Positions 8,929-17,766 of a stretch of DNA of 64,000 nucleotides are shown here, piece by piece; the stretch's first letter is position 1; each line of letters opens with the position of its first letter. Under the pieces are notes generated by a model, which was given only the letters and a program-made list of their open reading frames with translations, was not told where the DNA came from and did not search any database. Source of the stretch: an uncultured Clostridia bacterium. GTDB lineage: Bacteria; Bacillota; Clostridia; Oscillospirales; Acutalibacteraceae. The position numbers and the translations under genes are program-made. Location: positions 1 through 64,000 of the forward strand of contig CALBNX010000077.1 of NCBI GenBank assembly GCA_937896885.1, given 5' to 3'.

Positions 8929-9753
8929 ATGAGTAATTTCTTCAAAAGCACAACCTTTAAGGTTCTGCTTTCTGTGGCAGTGGTGCTTGTGATTGCAACG
9001 ATTTTAGCAACAGTTTCAAGCACAGCGACATCACCTTTAACAAAGGTTGTTGAAGTGATAGTTTCACCACTCACAAAAGTTGCGTCATATATCTCAACAG
9101 AGTTTGACGATTTTAAAGGTGGGTTTGTGTCAGCTAACACTTATCGAGACCGTGTTGCAGAGCTTGAACAACAGGTTGCGGAATATCAGAGTCAGTTGGT
9201 TGACTATGAAAAAACTAAAAAACAATTAGCATCTTATGAAGAATTTCTTGATGTTCGTGAGAAAAATCCTGACTATACTTGGGTTTATTCAACTATAATC
9301 GGTCGTGACTCTGCTGACATTTTCGGCTCATTTACAATAAATAAAGGCGAAAAAGACGGTATCAAGGTAAACGACGCAGTAATTTATAGTGATTATCTTA
9401 TCGGTGTTGTTACAGAAGTTAACCCAACATCTGCAGTCGTGCGCTCTGTTTTTGACCCTTCAGTAAATGTGGCGGCCTATGACATCAGAACAGGTGAGCT
9501 TGGTTATGTTTCATCAACTCACAATGGCAACTGCCGTTTAACAGGTCTCGACAGAAACACATCAGTTTCAAAGGGTGGCATTATCTGTACTTCAGGTACA
9601 GGTGGCATCTTCCCCAAAGATTTGATTATCGGTACAGTTACAACAGTTGAACAAAGTCAGACTGAATTATCATCTTATGCTAATTTGCAACTTTCTGTGG
9701 ATTCAAAAGACATTCACGATTGCTTTGTAATCACAGCATTTGACGAAGAATAA
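8929..9753 (+). CDS. mreC: Cell shape protein MreC
   Basis: A 274-residue bitopic protein: short cytosolic start, one N-terminal membrane span (about residues 9-28), a coiled coil (about 70-105, rich in E/Q/L) and the paired beta-barrel MreC domain outside the membrane, including the VNDAVIYSDYLIGVV segment. It links MreB filaments to PBP2. It begins 22 bases after mreB and is followed within 12 bases by mreD. Confidence 0.93.
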   Translation: MSNFFKSTTFKVLLSVAVVLVIATILATVSSTATSPLTKVVEVIVSPLTKVASYISTEFDDFKGGFVSANTYRDRVAELEQQVAEYQSQLVDYEKTKKQLASYEEFLDVREKNPDYTWVYSTIIGRDSADIFGSFTINKGEKDGIKVNDAVIYSDYLIGVVTEVNPTSAVVRSVFDPSVNVAAYDIRTGELGYVSSTHNGNCRLTGLDRNTSVSKGGIICTSGTGGIFPKDLIIGTVTTVEQSQTELSSYANLQLSVDSKDIHDCFVITAFDEE

Positions 9754-9764
9754 GGAACAAAAAT

Positions 9765-10292
9765 ATGACACAACAAACGAAAATAAAGTTAAAAAGATAT
9801 GGCATCTTTACTTTAATTATATTGTGTGCTCATCTTTTGCAGAATTCCTTGATGATTTTTCCCAAAATTGCAGGAATAAGACCAATACTTTTAATATCAG
9901 TTGCAGTTTGTATTGCAATGTTTGAGGGCGAAGTTATCGGTGCAGTTGCAGGGCTTTTTGCAGGTGCTTTGTGGGATACGGTAACAGTTACTGCTGATGG
10001 TTACAACGCGGTTTATTTAGCTGTTGCCTGTGCAATCTGTGGCTTTTTATTAAGAGTATTTATGCGCAACAATATAATTACTTATATAATGATGAATAGC
10101 GCAGTCACTTTGCTTTATTGTGCCTCTTATGTGCTGTTTTTTATCGCGGCAAGGGGTATTGATGGCTCGGGTGAAATTTTTGTGCGCTATTATTTCCCAA
10201 TGGCGATTTATTCGCTTGTGTTAATGCCTTTGTGGTATGTAATTATCCGTGCCGTGAGCACAAAATTTGCAAATACTTATACAGAATATTAA
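9765..10292 (+). CDS. mreD: Cell shape protein MreD
   Basis: A 175-residue integral membrane protein with about five hydrophobic spans and little else, as expected for MreD. The conserved region near GEVIGAVAGLFAGALWD is recognisable. It lies between mreC (12-base gap) and the PBP2 gene (15-base gap), completing the elongasome operon. A AAGGAAC ribosome site precedes the ATG; a longer overlapping frame-shifted ORF in this region was discarded. Confidence 0.88.
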   Translation: MTQQTKIKLKRYGIFTLIILCAHLLQNSLMIFPKIAGIRPILLISVAVCIAMFEGEVIGAVAGLFAGALWDTVTVTADGYNAVYLAVACAICGFLLRVFMRNNIITYIMMNSAVTLLYCASYVLFFIAARGIDGSGEIFVRYYFPMAIYSLVLMPLWYVIIRAVSTKFANTYTEY

Positions 10293-10307
10293 AAGGACGG
10301 TGAGAAA

Positions 10308-12413
10308 ATGAGAAACACATATAGCTTTAAAATGCGAACAACTGCCTTTATCGTTGCAGTTTTGTTGGTTGTTTCTATTTTCATTGCCGACCTTTTCAGA
10401 ATACAGATTATTGACCGTGACGAATATAAAGCACAGGCAATTTCTCTTTCATCTGCATCATCAGAAATTGATGCTTTGCGTGGTGAAATATTAGATAGTA
10501 ACGGACAGGCTTTGGTTTATAATGTTCGTTCAAATTCGGTTTATATTGACGCTTCTTATTTTCCATCTTCATCTAAAAAAGCAGATAGAAATGAAATTTT
10601 ACTCTCTTTAGTAAGATTATTTGAACAAAACGGAATTGAATATAAGAGTTCATTGCCCATTGTTTATTCAAATGGGAATTTTGTTTTTGCAGAAGATAGT
10701 TCAAAAGATAAAAAATATCTCATTCAGAAAGACTATCTCAATCTCAATTTCTATGCAACTGCACAGAACTGTTATGATGCTCTTTGCGAATTTTATGAAT
10801 TTAAAGATATGACAATAGACGAAACATTAAAAGTTGGTGGAATTCTTTTTGAAATGAGAAAAGGTGATTTCTCAAAGTCAAATCCATTCACATTAGCAGA
10901 AAATGTGCCGGATACTCTTGTTGCTTTACTTAAAGAGCAAAGCAGGTTTTATCGTGGCATTGAAATCCGTGTTGACACTCAGCGCGCTTTCTATGACGGT
11001 ACAATTGCACCGCATATAATTGGTTATTATGATTATATCAGTGCAGACGAATATGAGAGAGTAACAGCAGAATATAAAGAAAAACTAAAAGACGAAAGTC
11101 TGACCGAAGAGCAAAAAGAAGAACTTAAATTAAAGGCTTATGGAATGACCGACAAAATCGGTAAATTCGGCATTGAAAATGCTATGGAGAATGAGCTTCG
11201 TGGCACAAACGGAAAATTGACAACAACTGTCAATAGTGATGGCACAAAAACCACAACAGTTACAAAAAACCCACAGAACGGTAACAATGTTATTCTGACA
11301 ATCAAAGCCGATTTTCAGAAAAAAGTCCAAGACCTTTTAGCAGCCCGAATAGACAGCACAAAGGGGACAAAAAATGTTGCAGCAGCAGGTAGCATCGTTG
11401 TAATGGATGTCAAAGATTTCTCTGTTCTTGCTTGTGCAACATATCCGTCATACGATTTGAACACTTATAAGGAAAATATTGTTGCCCTTAACAAAGACCA
11501 GACTGCGCCACTCTGGAATAGAGCGTTGCGCAGTACTTATGAACCCGGTTCAACTGTAAAACCCGCAGTTGCCCTTGCAGGACTTGAAGAGGGAATTATT
11601 ACGGCAGACCAAAGAATTAAATGTACTGGTTTATATACATTCTTTAGCGATATTCCGTTCAGATGCTATAATGTCGGTAGCCACGCAGGTAGCGAAATCA
11701 ATGTTAAACAAGCACTTCGTTATTCTTGTAATATTTTCTTCTATGAAGTTGGTCGTCAGCTTGGCATTTCAAAAATGAATGAATATTTCAAAATGCTCGG
11801 TTTGGGTAGTAAAACAGGCATTGAACTTACAGAAGCAACGGGTATTGTTGCGGGCCCCGAAGAAAGACAGGCTCAAGGTCTTGTGTGGTATCCCGGTGAT
11901 ACTGTTCAGGCGGCTATCGGACAAGCTGATAACTTGTTCACACCAATTCAGTTGGCAGCTTATGTTTCAACTCTTGCAAATGGTGGAACAAAATATAAAG
12001 CGCATTTTGTAAAGAGCATTAAATCAGCGGATTATTCTGAAACTCTTTATGAAGCACAGCCAGAAGTTTTAACTCAATATGAATTTTCAAGAAGTTCATT
12101 GCAGACTGTTCGTGACGGTATGGTGATGATGGGTAGCTCACAAGCAGCATTCCAAGGACTTCCATATCAGATTGCTGCAAAAACAGGTACAGCCGAGGCA
12201 AAAAGAAAAGTCAATGGCGCAACAGTTGAGTTCACAAACGGCTTTATGATTTCTTATGCACCTGCTGATGACCCGCAGATTGCAGTTGTAATCGCAATCG
12301 AAAATGTTACATCAGGTGGTTTGGGTAATTATGTGCGAGATGTTTATGAAGCATATTTCAATTCAGGCTCAGGTGTGACAAACTCACAACAAAGTGGAAC
12401 AGTATTGAATTAA
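10308..12413 (+). CDS. mrdA: Elongasome penicillin-binding protein 2
   Basis: A 701-residue class B transpeptidase that crosslinks lateral-wall peptidoglycan. It has one N-terminal membrane span (about residues 10-28), a dimerisation domain and a C-terminal transpeptidase domain with all three catalytic motifs: S415-TVK, S473-CN and K625-TG. No PASTA domains follow, which separates it from sporulation or division-type PBPs in Firmicutes. Fourth gene of the mre operon, with an AAAGGACGGTG ribosome site. Beta-lactams would be expected to acylate Ser415. FtsI-type division PBPs share the motifs; the operon supports PBP2. Confidence 0.9.
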   Translation: MRNTYSFKMRTTAFIVAVLLVVSIFIADLFRIQIIDRDEYKAQAISLSSASSEIDALRGEILDSNGQALVYNVRSNSVYIDASYFPSSSKKADRNEILLSLVRLFEQNGIEYKSSLPIVYSNGNFVFAEDSSKDKKYLIQKDYLNLNFYATAQNCYDALCEFYEFKDMTIDETLKVGGILFEMRKGDFSKSNPFTLAENVPDTLVALLKEQSRFYRGIEIRVDTQRAFYDGTIAPHIIGYYDYISADEYERVTAEYKEKLKDESLTEEQKEELKLKAYGMTDKIGKFGIENAMENELRGTNGKLTTTVNSDGTKTTTVTKNPQNGNNVILTIKADFQKKVQDLLAARIDSTKGTKNVAAAGSIVVMDVKDFSVLACATYPSYDLNTYKENIVALNKDQTAPLWNRALRSTYEPGSTVKPAVALAGLEEGIITADQRIKCTGLYTFFSDIPFRCYNVGSHAGSEINVKQALRYSCNIFFYEVGRQLGISKMNEYFKMLGLGSKTGIELTEATGIVAGPEERQAQGLVWYPGDTVQAAIGQADNLFTPIQLAAYVSTLANGGTKYKAHFVKSIKSADYSETLYEAQPEVLTQYEFSRSSLQTVRDGMVMMGSSQAAFQGLPYQIAAKTGTAEAKRKVNGATVEFTNGFMISYAPADDPQIAVVIAIENVTSGGLGNYVRDVYEAYFNSGSGVTNSQQSGTVLN

Positions 12414-12451
12414 ACGCAAATTCATACAAATAATATTCTTATAAAAAACAC

Positions 12452-12480
12452 TTGATTTTTAAAAACTCTTGTGTTATACT
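12452..12480 (+). promoter_or_regulatory. Promoter of rpsO
   Basis: TTGATT, 17 bases, TATACT. Predicted transcription starts about 12487, leaving a leader of roughly 100 bases before rpsO. Confidence 0.75.
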
Positions 12481-12486
12481 ATCAAG

Positions 12487-12578
12487 GCTATCTCTGTGCG
12501 CTCGGGTGATTGAGTAATCCCAACGGGAATTCACCTGCTTTCATCTGGGGCATTTGAGTTGAATTAATTCTATATAAT
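12487..12578 (+). promoter_or_regulatory. Structured rpsO leader, possible S15 autoregulation site
   Basis: The leader contains a two-tier hairpin: GGTGA (12505-12509) pairs with TCACC (12531-12535), and inside it ATCCC pairs with GGGAAT across an AAC loop, with a TTGAGTA bulge. S15 is known to repress its own mRNA through diverse leader structures in several bacterial lineages. No direct match to a named Rfam class can be claimed by eye. Confidence 0.45.
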
Positions 12579-12592
12579 GAGGTGAAATGACA

Positions 12593-12856
12593 ATGACACA
12601 GGCAGAAAAACAGGCTATCATGGCTGAATATGCTGCTCACGAAGGCGACACAGGTTCTCCAGAAGTTCAAATCGCTGTTCTCACAAAGAGAATTAACGAC
12701 TTGACAGAGCACCTTAAGGCTAACAAGAAAGACCACCACTCACGTCGTGGCCTTCTTAAAATGGTTGGTCGCAGAAGAAATCTTCTCGCATACCTTCAGA
12801 AGAAGGATATCGAAAGATACCGTGCAATCGTTGCAAAACTTGGTCTTCGTAAGTAA
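12593..12856 (+). CDS. rpsO: 30S ribosomal protein S15
   Basis: Small-subunit protein that binds 16S rRNA early in assembly. The core signatures DTGSPEVQIA and DHHSRRGLLKMVGRRRNLL are unmistakable. Two ATGs six bases apart are possible: the upstream one (12587) gives the 89-residue length of many S15 proteins, but leaves only one base after the GAGGTGA ribosome site. The one at 12593 has normal spacing and gives 87 residues, so it is chosen. rpsO is followed by a hairpin and pnp, the classic bacterial pair. Confidence 0.95.
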   Translation: MTQAEKQAIMAEYAAHEGDTGSPEVQIAVLTKRINDLTEHLKANKKDHHSRRGLLKMVGRRRNLLAYLQKKDIERYRAIVAKLGLRK

Positions 12857-12866
12857 TCAAAATCGT

Positions 12867-12902
12867 TTAAGGCAGACAGAGAAATTACTCGGTCTGCCTT
12901 AA
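12867..12902 (+). terminator. Hairpin between rpsO and pnp
   Basis: An 11-bp stem (TTAAGGCAGAC with GTCTGCCTTAA) with an additional inner AGAG/CTC pairing follows rpsO by about 10 bases. There is only a weak T-run after it, so it may be a partial terminator or an RNA processing site as in other rpsO-pnp operons. Confidence 0.55.
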
Positions 12903-13053
12903 AATGCTTTTAATGGTAGTTATAAAAGCGTTAAAAACGGGGCGAAAATTCAAGGCTTAGCGGTAAATAGAGTTTTCAAGAAATTGAAGATTGTATTTAT
13001 TGCTAAACAGATTTTTGCCCCGAAAAAATAAAAAACAAAGGAAGGTAAAAATT

Positions 13054-15249
13054 ATGTTTTTCAAGAATTTTAAAGTTTGGGAAACTGAACTTGCAGGCAG
13101 AAAATTGACTCTTGAAACAGGCAAAATGGCAGGTCTTGCTAACGCTGCTATTCTTGCTCGTTATGGTGAAACAGAAGTTCTTTGTACAGTTACAGCTTCT
13201 GCAAAGCCAAGAGAAGGTGTTGATTTCTTCCCACTTTCAGTTGACTATGAAGAAAAAATGTACTCAGTAGGTCGTATTCCTGGTTCATTCCAGAGAAGAG
13301 AAGGCAGAGCAAGCGAAAAGGCTATCCTTACATCTCGTTGTATTGACAGACCAATTCGTCCACTCTTCCCAAAAGACCTTAGAAATGACTGTTCAGTTGT
13401 TGCTACTGTAATGTCAGTTGACCCTGACTGCTCACCTGAAATCACAGCTATGATTGGTGTTTCAGCAGCAATCGCAATTTCAGATATTCCTTGGGCAGGT
13501 CCTGTTTCAGGTGTTAATGTTGGTCTTGTTGATGGTAAAATTGTTATCAACCCAAATCTCGAAGAAAGAGCAAAGACAGACCTTGTTTTGACAGTTGCTT
13601 CAACAGCTGACCTTGTTGCTATGATTGAAGCAGGTGCAAACGAAATTGATGACGATACAATGTTTGATGCTATTATGGCAGGTCACGCAGAAAACCAGAA
13701 AATCGTTAAATTCATTCAGGGTATCGTAGATGAAGTTGGTAAGCCAAAATTCGCTTATGAATCATCAGACCCAGACCCAGAAATTATGGCTGAAATCGAA
13801 GCTTTCTGCATCGAAGATGTTAAGAAAGCTCTTGATACAGACGATAAGCTCGTTCGTGACGAAGCTCTTCTTCCAATTTATGAAGCAGTTCACGAAAAGT
13901 TTGACGAAAGATTTGAAGGCAACGAAGCAAAGCTTGACGAGATTATGTATCTTGTTCAGAAACACGTTGTTCGTGCATGGCTTAAAGACGAGCACAAGCG
14001 TGTTGATGGTCGTGGTATCGATGATATCCGTCCACTTAATGCAGAAGTTGATTTAATCACTCGTGCTCACGGTTCTGGTATGTTCACTCGTGGACAGACT
14101 CAGGTTCTTTCAATTGCAACACTCGGACCTATGGGTGATGCACAGCAGCTTGATGGTCTTGACGAACAGACAGAAAAAAGATATATTCACCACTACAACT
14201 TCCCATCATATTCAGTTGGTGAAACAAAGCCATCTCGTGGCCCAGGACGTCGTGAAATCGGTCACGGTGCTCTTGCAGAAAAAGCTCTTGTTCCAGTTCT
14301 TCCATCAGTTGACGAATTCCCATATGCAATCCGTGTTGTATCAGAAGTTCTCTCATCAAATGGTTCAACATCACAGGGCTCAATCTGTGGTTCAACTCTT
14401 GCGCTTATGGCAGCGGGTGTTCCAATCAAGGCTCCTGTAGCGGGTATCTCTTGTGGTCTTATCACAGGTGATGAAGGCGTTTATGGCGACTTTATGACAA
14501 TGGTTGATATTCAGGGTCTCGAAGACTTCTATGGCGATATGGACTTTAAGGTAGCAGGTACAAAGAACGGTATTACAGCAATTCAGATGGACCTTAAAGT
14601 ACACGGTCTTACACCTGAAATCATTAAAGAAGCATTTGCAAAGACACACAAAGCAAGAAACTATATTCTTGACGAAATTATGCTTCCTTGCATTAGTGAG
14701 CCAAGAGCAGAACTTTCAAAATATGCTCCAAAGATGCTTTCAACAAAGATTGACCCAGAAAAAATCGGTGATGTTATCGGTAAACAGGGTAAGGTTATCC
14801 AGAAGATTCAGGCTGACTGTGAAGTTAAGATTGACATCGAAGAAGACGGACGCGTATTCATTTCAGGTATTGATATTGACAATGCAAAGCGTGCTCTTTC
14901 AATTGTTGAACTTATCGCAAAGGACCCTGAAATAGGCGCAATCTATAACGGTGTTGTAACTCGTCTTATGAGCTTCGGCGCATTCGTTGAAATCGCTCCT
15001 GGTAAAGAAGGACTTGTTCACATCAGCCGTCTTGATGTTAAGCGCACAGAAAAGGTTGAAGATGTTGTTAATGTTGGTGACACAGTACTTGTAAAGGTAC
15101 TTGAAATTGACGACCAAGGCAGACTTAACCTTTCTCGCCGTGATGCTCTTATTGAAGTTAAAGGTCTTGTACCAGAAAACGATATTGAAGAAGAGCCAAA
15201 AAAGCGCGATAACAATCGTCGTTTCAACAGAAGAAGAAACAATGATTAA
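13054..15249 (+). CDS. pnp: Polynucleotide phosphorylase
   Basis: A 731-residue phosphorolytic 3'-5' exoribonuclease of mRNA decay. Two RNase PH domains (first with GRIPGSFQRREGR, second with TRGQTQVLSIATLG and the SNGSTSQGSICGSTLALM active-site region) are followed by a KH domain (GKQG at about residues 576-579) and an S1 domain (about 627-700). A basic, Asn/Arg-rich tail ends the protein. The start at 13054 is chosen for its AAGGAAGG site; an in-frame upstream ATG lacks one and extends beyond the family's usual N terminus. Confidence 0.97.
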   Translation: MFFKNFKVWETELAGRKLTLETGKMAGLANAAILARYGETEVLCTVTASAKPREGVDFFPLSVDYEEKMYSVGRIPGSFQRREGRASEKAILTSRCIDRPIRPLFPKDLRNDCSVVATVMSVDPDCSPEITAMIGVSAAIAISDIPWAGPVSGVNVGLVDGKIVINPNLEERAKTDLVLTVASTADLVAMIEAGANEIDDDTMFDAIMAGHAENQKIVKFIQGIVDEVGKPKFAYESSDPDPEIMAEIEAFCIEDVKKALDTDDKLVRDEALLPIYEAVHEKFDERFEGNEAKLDEIMYLVQKHVVRAWLKDEHKRVDGRGIDDIRPLNAEVDLITRAHGSGMFTRGQTQVLSIATLGPMGDAQQLDGLDEQTEKRYIHHYNFPSYSVGETKPSRGPGRREIGHGALAEKALVPVLPSVDEFPYAIRVVSEVLSSNGSTSQGSICGSTLALMAAGVPIKAPVAGISCGLITGDEGVYGDFMTMVDIQGLEDFYGDMDFKVAGTKNGITAIQMDLKVHGLTPEIIKEAFAKTHKARNYILDEIMLPCISEPRAELSKYAPKMLSTKIDPEKIGDVIGKQGKVIQKIQADCEVKIDIEEDGRVFISGIDIDNAKRALSIVELIAKDPEIGAIYNGVVTRLMSFGAFVEIAPGKEGLVHISRLDVKRTEKVEDVVNVGDTVLVKVLEIDDQGRLNLSRRDALIEVKGLVPENDIEEEPKKRDNNRRFNRRRNND

Positions 15250-15262
15250 TTAAAATAAAAGA

Positions 15263-15300
15263 AAAAGGATAGAGATTAAATTCTCTATCCTTTATTTTTT
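15263..15300 (+). terminator. Shared terminator of pnp and cca
   Basis: A near-perfect inverted repeat, AAAGGATAGAGA with TCTCTATCCTTT, lies between the convergent genes. It ends in a T-run on the plus strand and AAAAGAAAAAT-type sequence that reads as T-rich on the minus strand. It covers the cca stop codon. Confidence 0.85.
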
Positions 15301-16635
15301 TGCGTATTTTATTAAATCGTCGAAATTATTTTTAACCTTTTCGGCAATTACACCATCAAGGCATTTTTGCAAGGCTTTGCCGATATCTTTGCCCTTAAAT
15401 CCAACGGCAATAAGGTCATTACCATTGATTTTTAAATCTTTAATTGAAAAACATTCGTCCCCGTTGATGATTTCGTCAAGCATATCATAGGTTGCTTTAT
15501 AAAAATCATCACCACGATAATATTTTGGGTTTTGTGATAAATTATCACAACGCTTGACTTCAATTAATTCATAGGTCAAATCCACACCGATTTGCGAGAG
15601 AATTCTTTTAAGCCTTTTCTTGCTGGGGGAGTCTTCTTTATCAAGCATAATCGGTGTATCGTGCATTCTCACAAGGGTTAGCACTTTTTCTTTTGTGTCA
15701 TTGTCAAAACGAAGACGGGCAAGAATGTTTTCGGATAAATCTGCACTCTTTTTAGGGTGTGAATAATAATGTTGTTCACCCTTTTCGTCAAAATGAGCCA
15801 CAAAAGGCTTACCAATGTCGTGCAAGAAAAGAGCAAGTCGAATGTGCAACTCGTTTTTACTTTGTTCCAGCGCCTTGAGAGAATGAGTATAAACATCATA
15901 AATATGATGACGGTTTATCTGCTCAAAGCCGATACTCTTTTGGATTTCTGGAATAAAAATGCAAATAACATCTGCGTATTCTTGCAAAACATTATATGCG
16001 TTTTTGCCACAAATAAGCTTTGAGAACTCGGCCTGAATGCGCTCTGCAGAAATATTTTTGAGCAAATCTTTGCATTTGTGAATTGCAAGGGATGTGTTTT
16101 CTTCAATAGAAAAGCCTAAAACAGAAGAAAAACGAAGCGCACGAAGAATGCGAAGAGCATCTTCACGAAATCTTGTTTCTGCATCGCCAATGCAACGGAT
16201 AATTTTGTTGTCTATGTCATTCATTCCATCAACAAGGTCAACAAAACCATCTTGAAAATCAAATGCAATGGCATTCATAGTGAAGTCACGGCGAATCACA
16301 TCATCTTTAAGGGCTTTTGAAAAAATGACGCTGTCAGGATGACGATTGTCTGAATAAGTGCTTTCACTTCGGTATGTGGTGATTTCAATAGGCTCGTTAT
16401 CAATGAGCACTGTTACCGTGCCGTGTTTAATGCCTGTTTCAATCACACGGAAATCCTTAAAAACTTCTTCGACTTCTGTTGGTGTTGCGCTTGTTGTTAT
16501 ATCAATGTCGCCGATTGGCATACCCATTATATAATCACGAACACTTCCACCAACTAAAAACGCCTCAAAACCGCAGTCTTTAAGCATTTTTACAGCAGTT
16601 TCAGAGGCTTTTTTAAAATTATTTGTTCTGTTCAT
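15292..16635 (-). CDS. cca: CCA-adding tRNA nucleotidyltransferase
   Basis: A 447-residue class II enzyme that builds or repairs the 3' CCA of tRNAs. The nucleotidyltransferase signature LVGGSVRDYIMG is followed by the metal-binding D43-I-D45. RRDFTMNAIAF and the RFREDALRILRALRF motif follow. A C-terminal HD domain (LFLHDIGKP) is present, as in the HD-containing subgroup. It overlaps the upstream TSCPD gene by 17 bases, so translation is probably coupled in the rsmA-TSCPD-cca run. Confidence 0.93.
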   Translation of the reverse strand: MNRTNNFKKASETAVKMLKDCGFEAFLVGGSVRDYIMGMPIGDIDITTSATPTEVEEVFKDFRVIETGIKHGTVTVLIDNEPIEITTYRSESTYSDNRHPDSVIFSKALKDDVIRRDFTMNAIAFDFQDGFVDLVDGMNDIDNKIIRCIGDAETRFREDALRILRALRFSSVLGFSIEENTSLAIHKCKDLLKNISAERIQAEFSKLICGKNAYNVLQEYADVICIFIPEIQKSIGFEQINRHHIYDVYTHSLKALEQSKNELHIRLALFLHDIGKPFVAHFDEKGEQHYYSHPKKSADLSENILARLRFDNDTKEKVLTLVRMHDTPIMLDKEDSPSKKRLKRILSQIGVDLTYELIEVKRCDNLSQNPKYYRGDDFYKATYDMLDEIINGDECFSIKDLKINGNDLIAVGFKGKDIGKALQKCLDGVIAEKVKNNFDDLIKYAKK

Positions 16636-16876
16636 TTAGCGCCTCTTCGAGTGCCTTTGCTAATTGGTCAGGACAAGATGTGCTTTTGAAACCACATTTT
16701 ATACCTTTTATAAGCGGAATAACATCTTCGGCTTTTTTACCTTTGACAAGTGCTGAAATTCCTTTGAGATTGCCGTTGCAACCACCATAGAAAACAACAT
16801 TTTCGATTATTCCGTTTTCAAGTTCAATGTCAATTTGACCTGAACAAGTGCCTTTTGTTCTGAATTTGTATGTCAT
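16619..16876 (-). CDS. TSCPD domain protein
   Basis: An 85-residue protein of the four-cysteine TSCPD family (TIGR03905-like). The characteristic TSCPDQLAKALEEAL segment lies at the C-terminal end and GGCNGNLKGISALVKG in the middle. The domain also occurs at the end of some ribonucleotide reductases, but the function of the free-standing form is not known. The Cys residues suggest metal binding. It overlaps rsmA by 4 bases and cca by 17. Confidence 0.8.
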   Translation of the reverse strand: MTYKFRTKGTCSGQIDIELENGIIENVVFYGGCNGNLKGISALVKGKKAEDVIPLIKGIKCGFKSTSCPDQLAKALEEALNEQNK

Positions 16877-17754
16877 TTTGTTACCTCATAAATTTTGTTT
16901 GATAAATTTGTTAATTCTTCCATTGTGAGCGCTTCTGCTCTCGCAGTTTGAGAAAGACCTGCATTCTGGATTGCTTGTGAAAGTTTTGCTTTGTCTATTC
17001 CCATTCCACTTGAAATTGAATTAAGAATGGTTTTTCTTCTTTGAGCAAAGGCTGATTTTATCATTTTAAAGAAAAGCTTTTCATCAAGCACCTTGTAATC
17101 ACCCTTTTGCGTAAGGTCAAGCTCGATTACACAACTGTCAACATTGGGGCTTGGCATAAACGACCCACGTGAAACATCAAAAAGCTTGCGCGCCTTTGCA
17201 TAATAGTTAACTGCAACGGTAACAGCACCACTTTCTCTTGTACCCACCTTGGCGCAAAGTCGGTCACCGGCTTCTTTCTGTACCATTACAACAATTTTGT
17301 TGAACGGCAATTTTTCTTCTAAAAGACGCATAATTACAGGTGATGTAATATAGTAAGGCAAGTTTGCGCAAACAAAAATCTCCATACCGTCAAAATGCTC
17401 TTTGATAACTTTTTCAAGGTCAACTTTGAGAATGTCAGCATTAATGAGTGTCAAGTTGTCATAGCCTGAAAGCGTGTCATCAAGGACTGGAAAAAGGCGA
17501 GTGTCAAGTTCAACACAAACAACTTTTTCACATCTTTCGAGTAACTCTTTTGTGAGAACGCCAACACCTGCACCGATTTCAAGCACACCAATTTTACCGT
17601 CTGTGCTTTGACGAATAGCATCAGCCATTCGTGGACAAACAGTTGGGTTAACGAGAAAGTTTTGCCCCAACCCTTTTGAAAAGGTGACGCCGTTTTCTCC
17701 CATAACTTTTTTAATTGTAGAAATATCGGTGAGTGTGTAATTCTTCTTTTCCAA
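16873..17754 (-). CDS. rsmA: 16S rRNA dimethyladenosine transferase
   Basis: A 293-residue KsgA/RsmA methyltransferase that dimethylates two adjacent adenosines near the 3' end of 16S rRNA. The SAM motif LEIGAGVGVLT (residues 58-68) and the catalytic NLPY (131-134) are present, plus the QNFLV start and the FAQRRKTILNS C-terminal motif. The start codon is TTG with an AAGGA site 9 bases upstream. It lies 12 bases after the aminotransferase gene. Confidence 0.95.
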   Translation of the reverse strand: MEKKNYTLTDISTIKKVMGENGVTFSKGLGQNFLVNPTVCPRMADAIRQSTDGKIGVLEIGAGVGVLTKELLERCEKVVCVELDTRLFPVLDDTLSGYDNLTLINADILKVDLEKVIKEHFDGMEIFVCANLPYYITSPVIMRLLEEKLPFNKIVVMVQKEAGDRLCAKVGTRESGAVTVAVNYYAKARKLFDVSRGSFMPSPNVDSCVIELDLTQKGDYKVLDEKLFFKMIKSAFAQRRKTILNSISSGMGIDKAKLSQAIQNAGLSQTARAEALTMEELTNLSNKIYEVTK

Positions 17755-17766
17755 TTTTAATAGTCC

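Noticed and set aside
12991..13053. Longer start for pnp with a 21-residue extension
   Set aside because: No ribosome site before that ATG, and the extension does not match the family; AAGGAAGG marks 13054.
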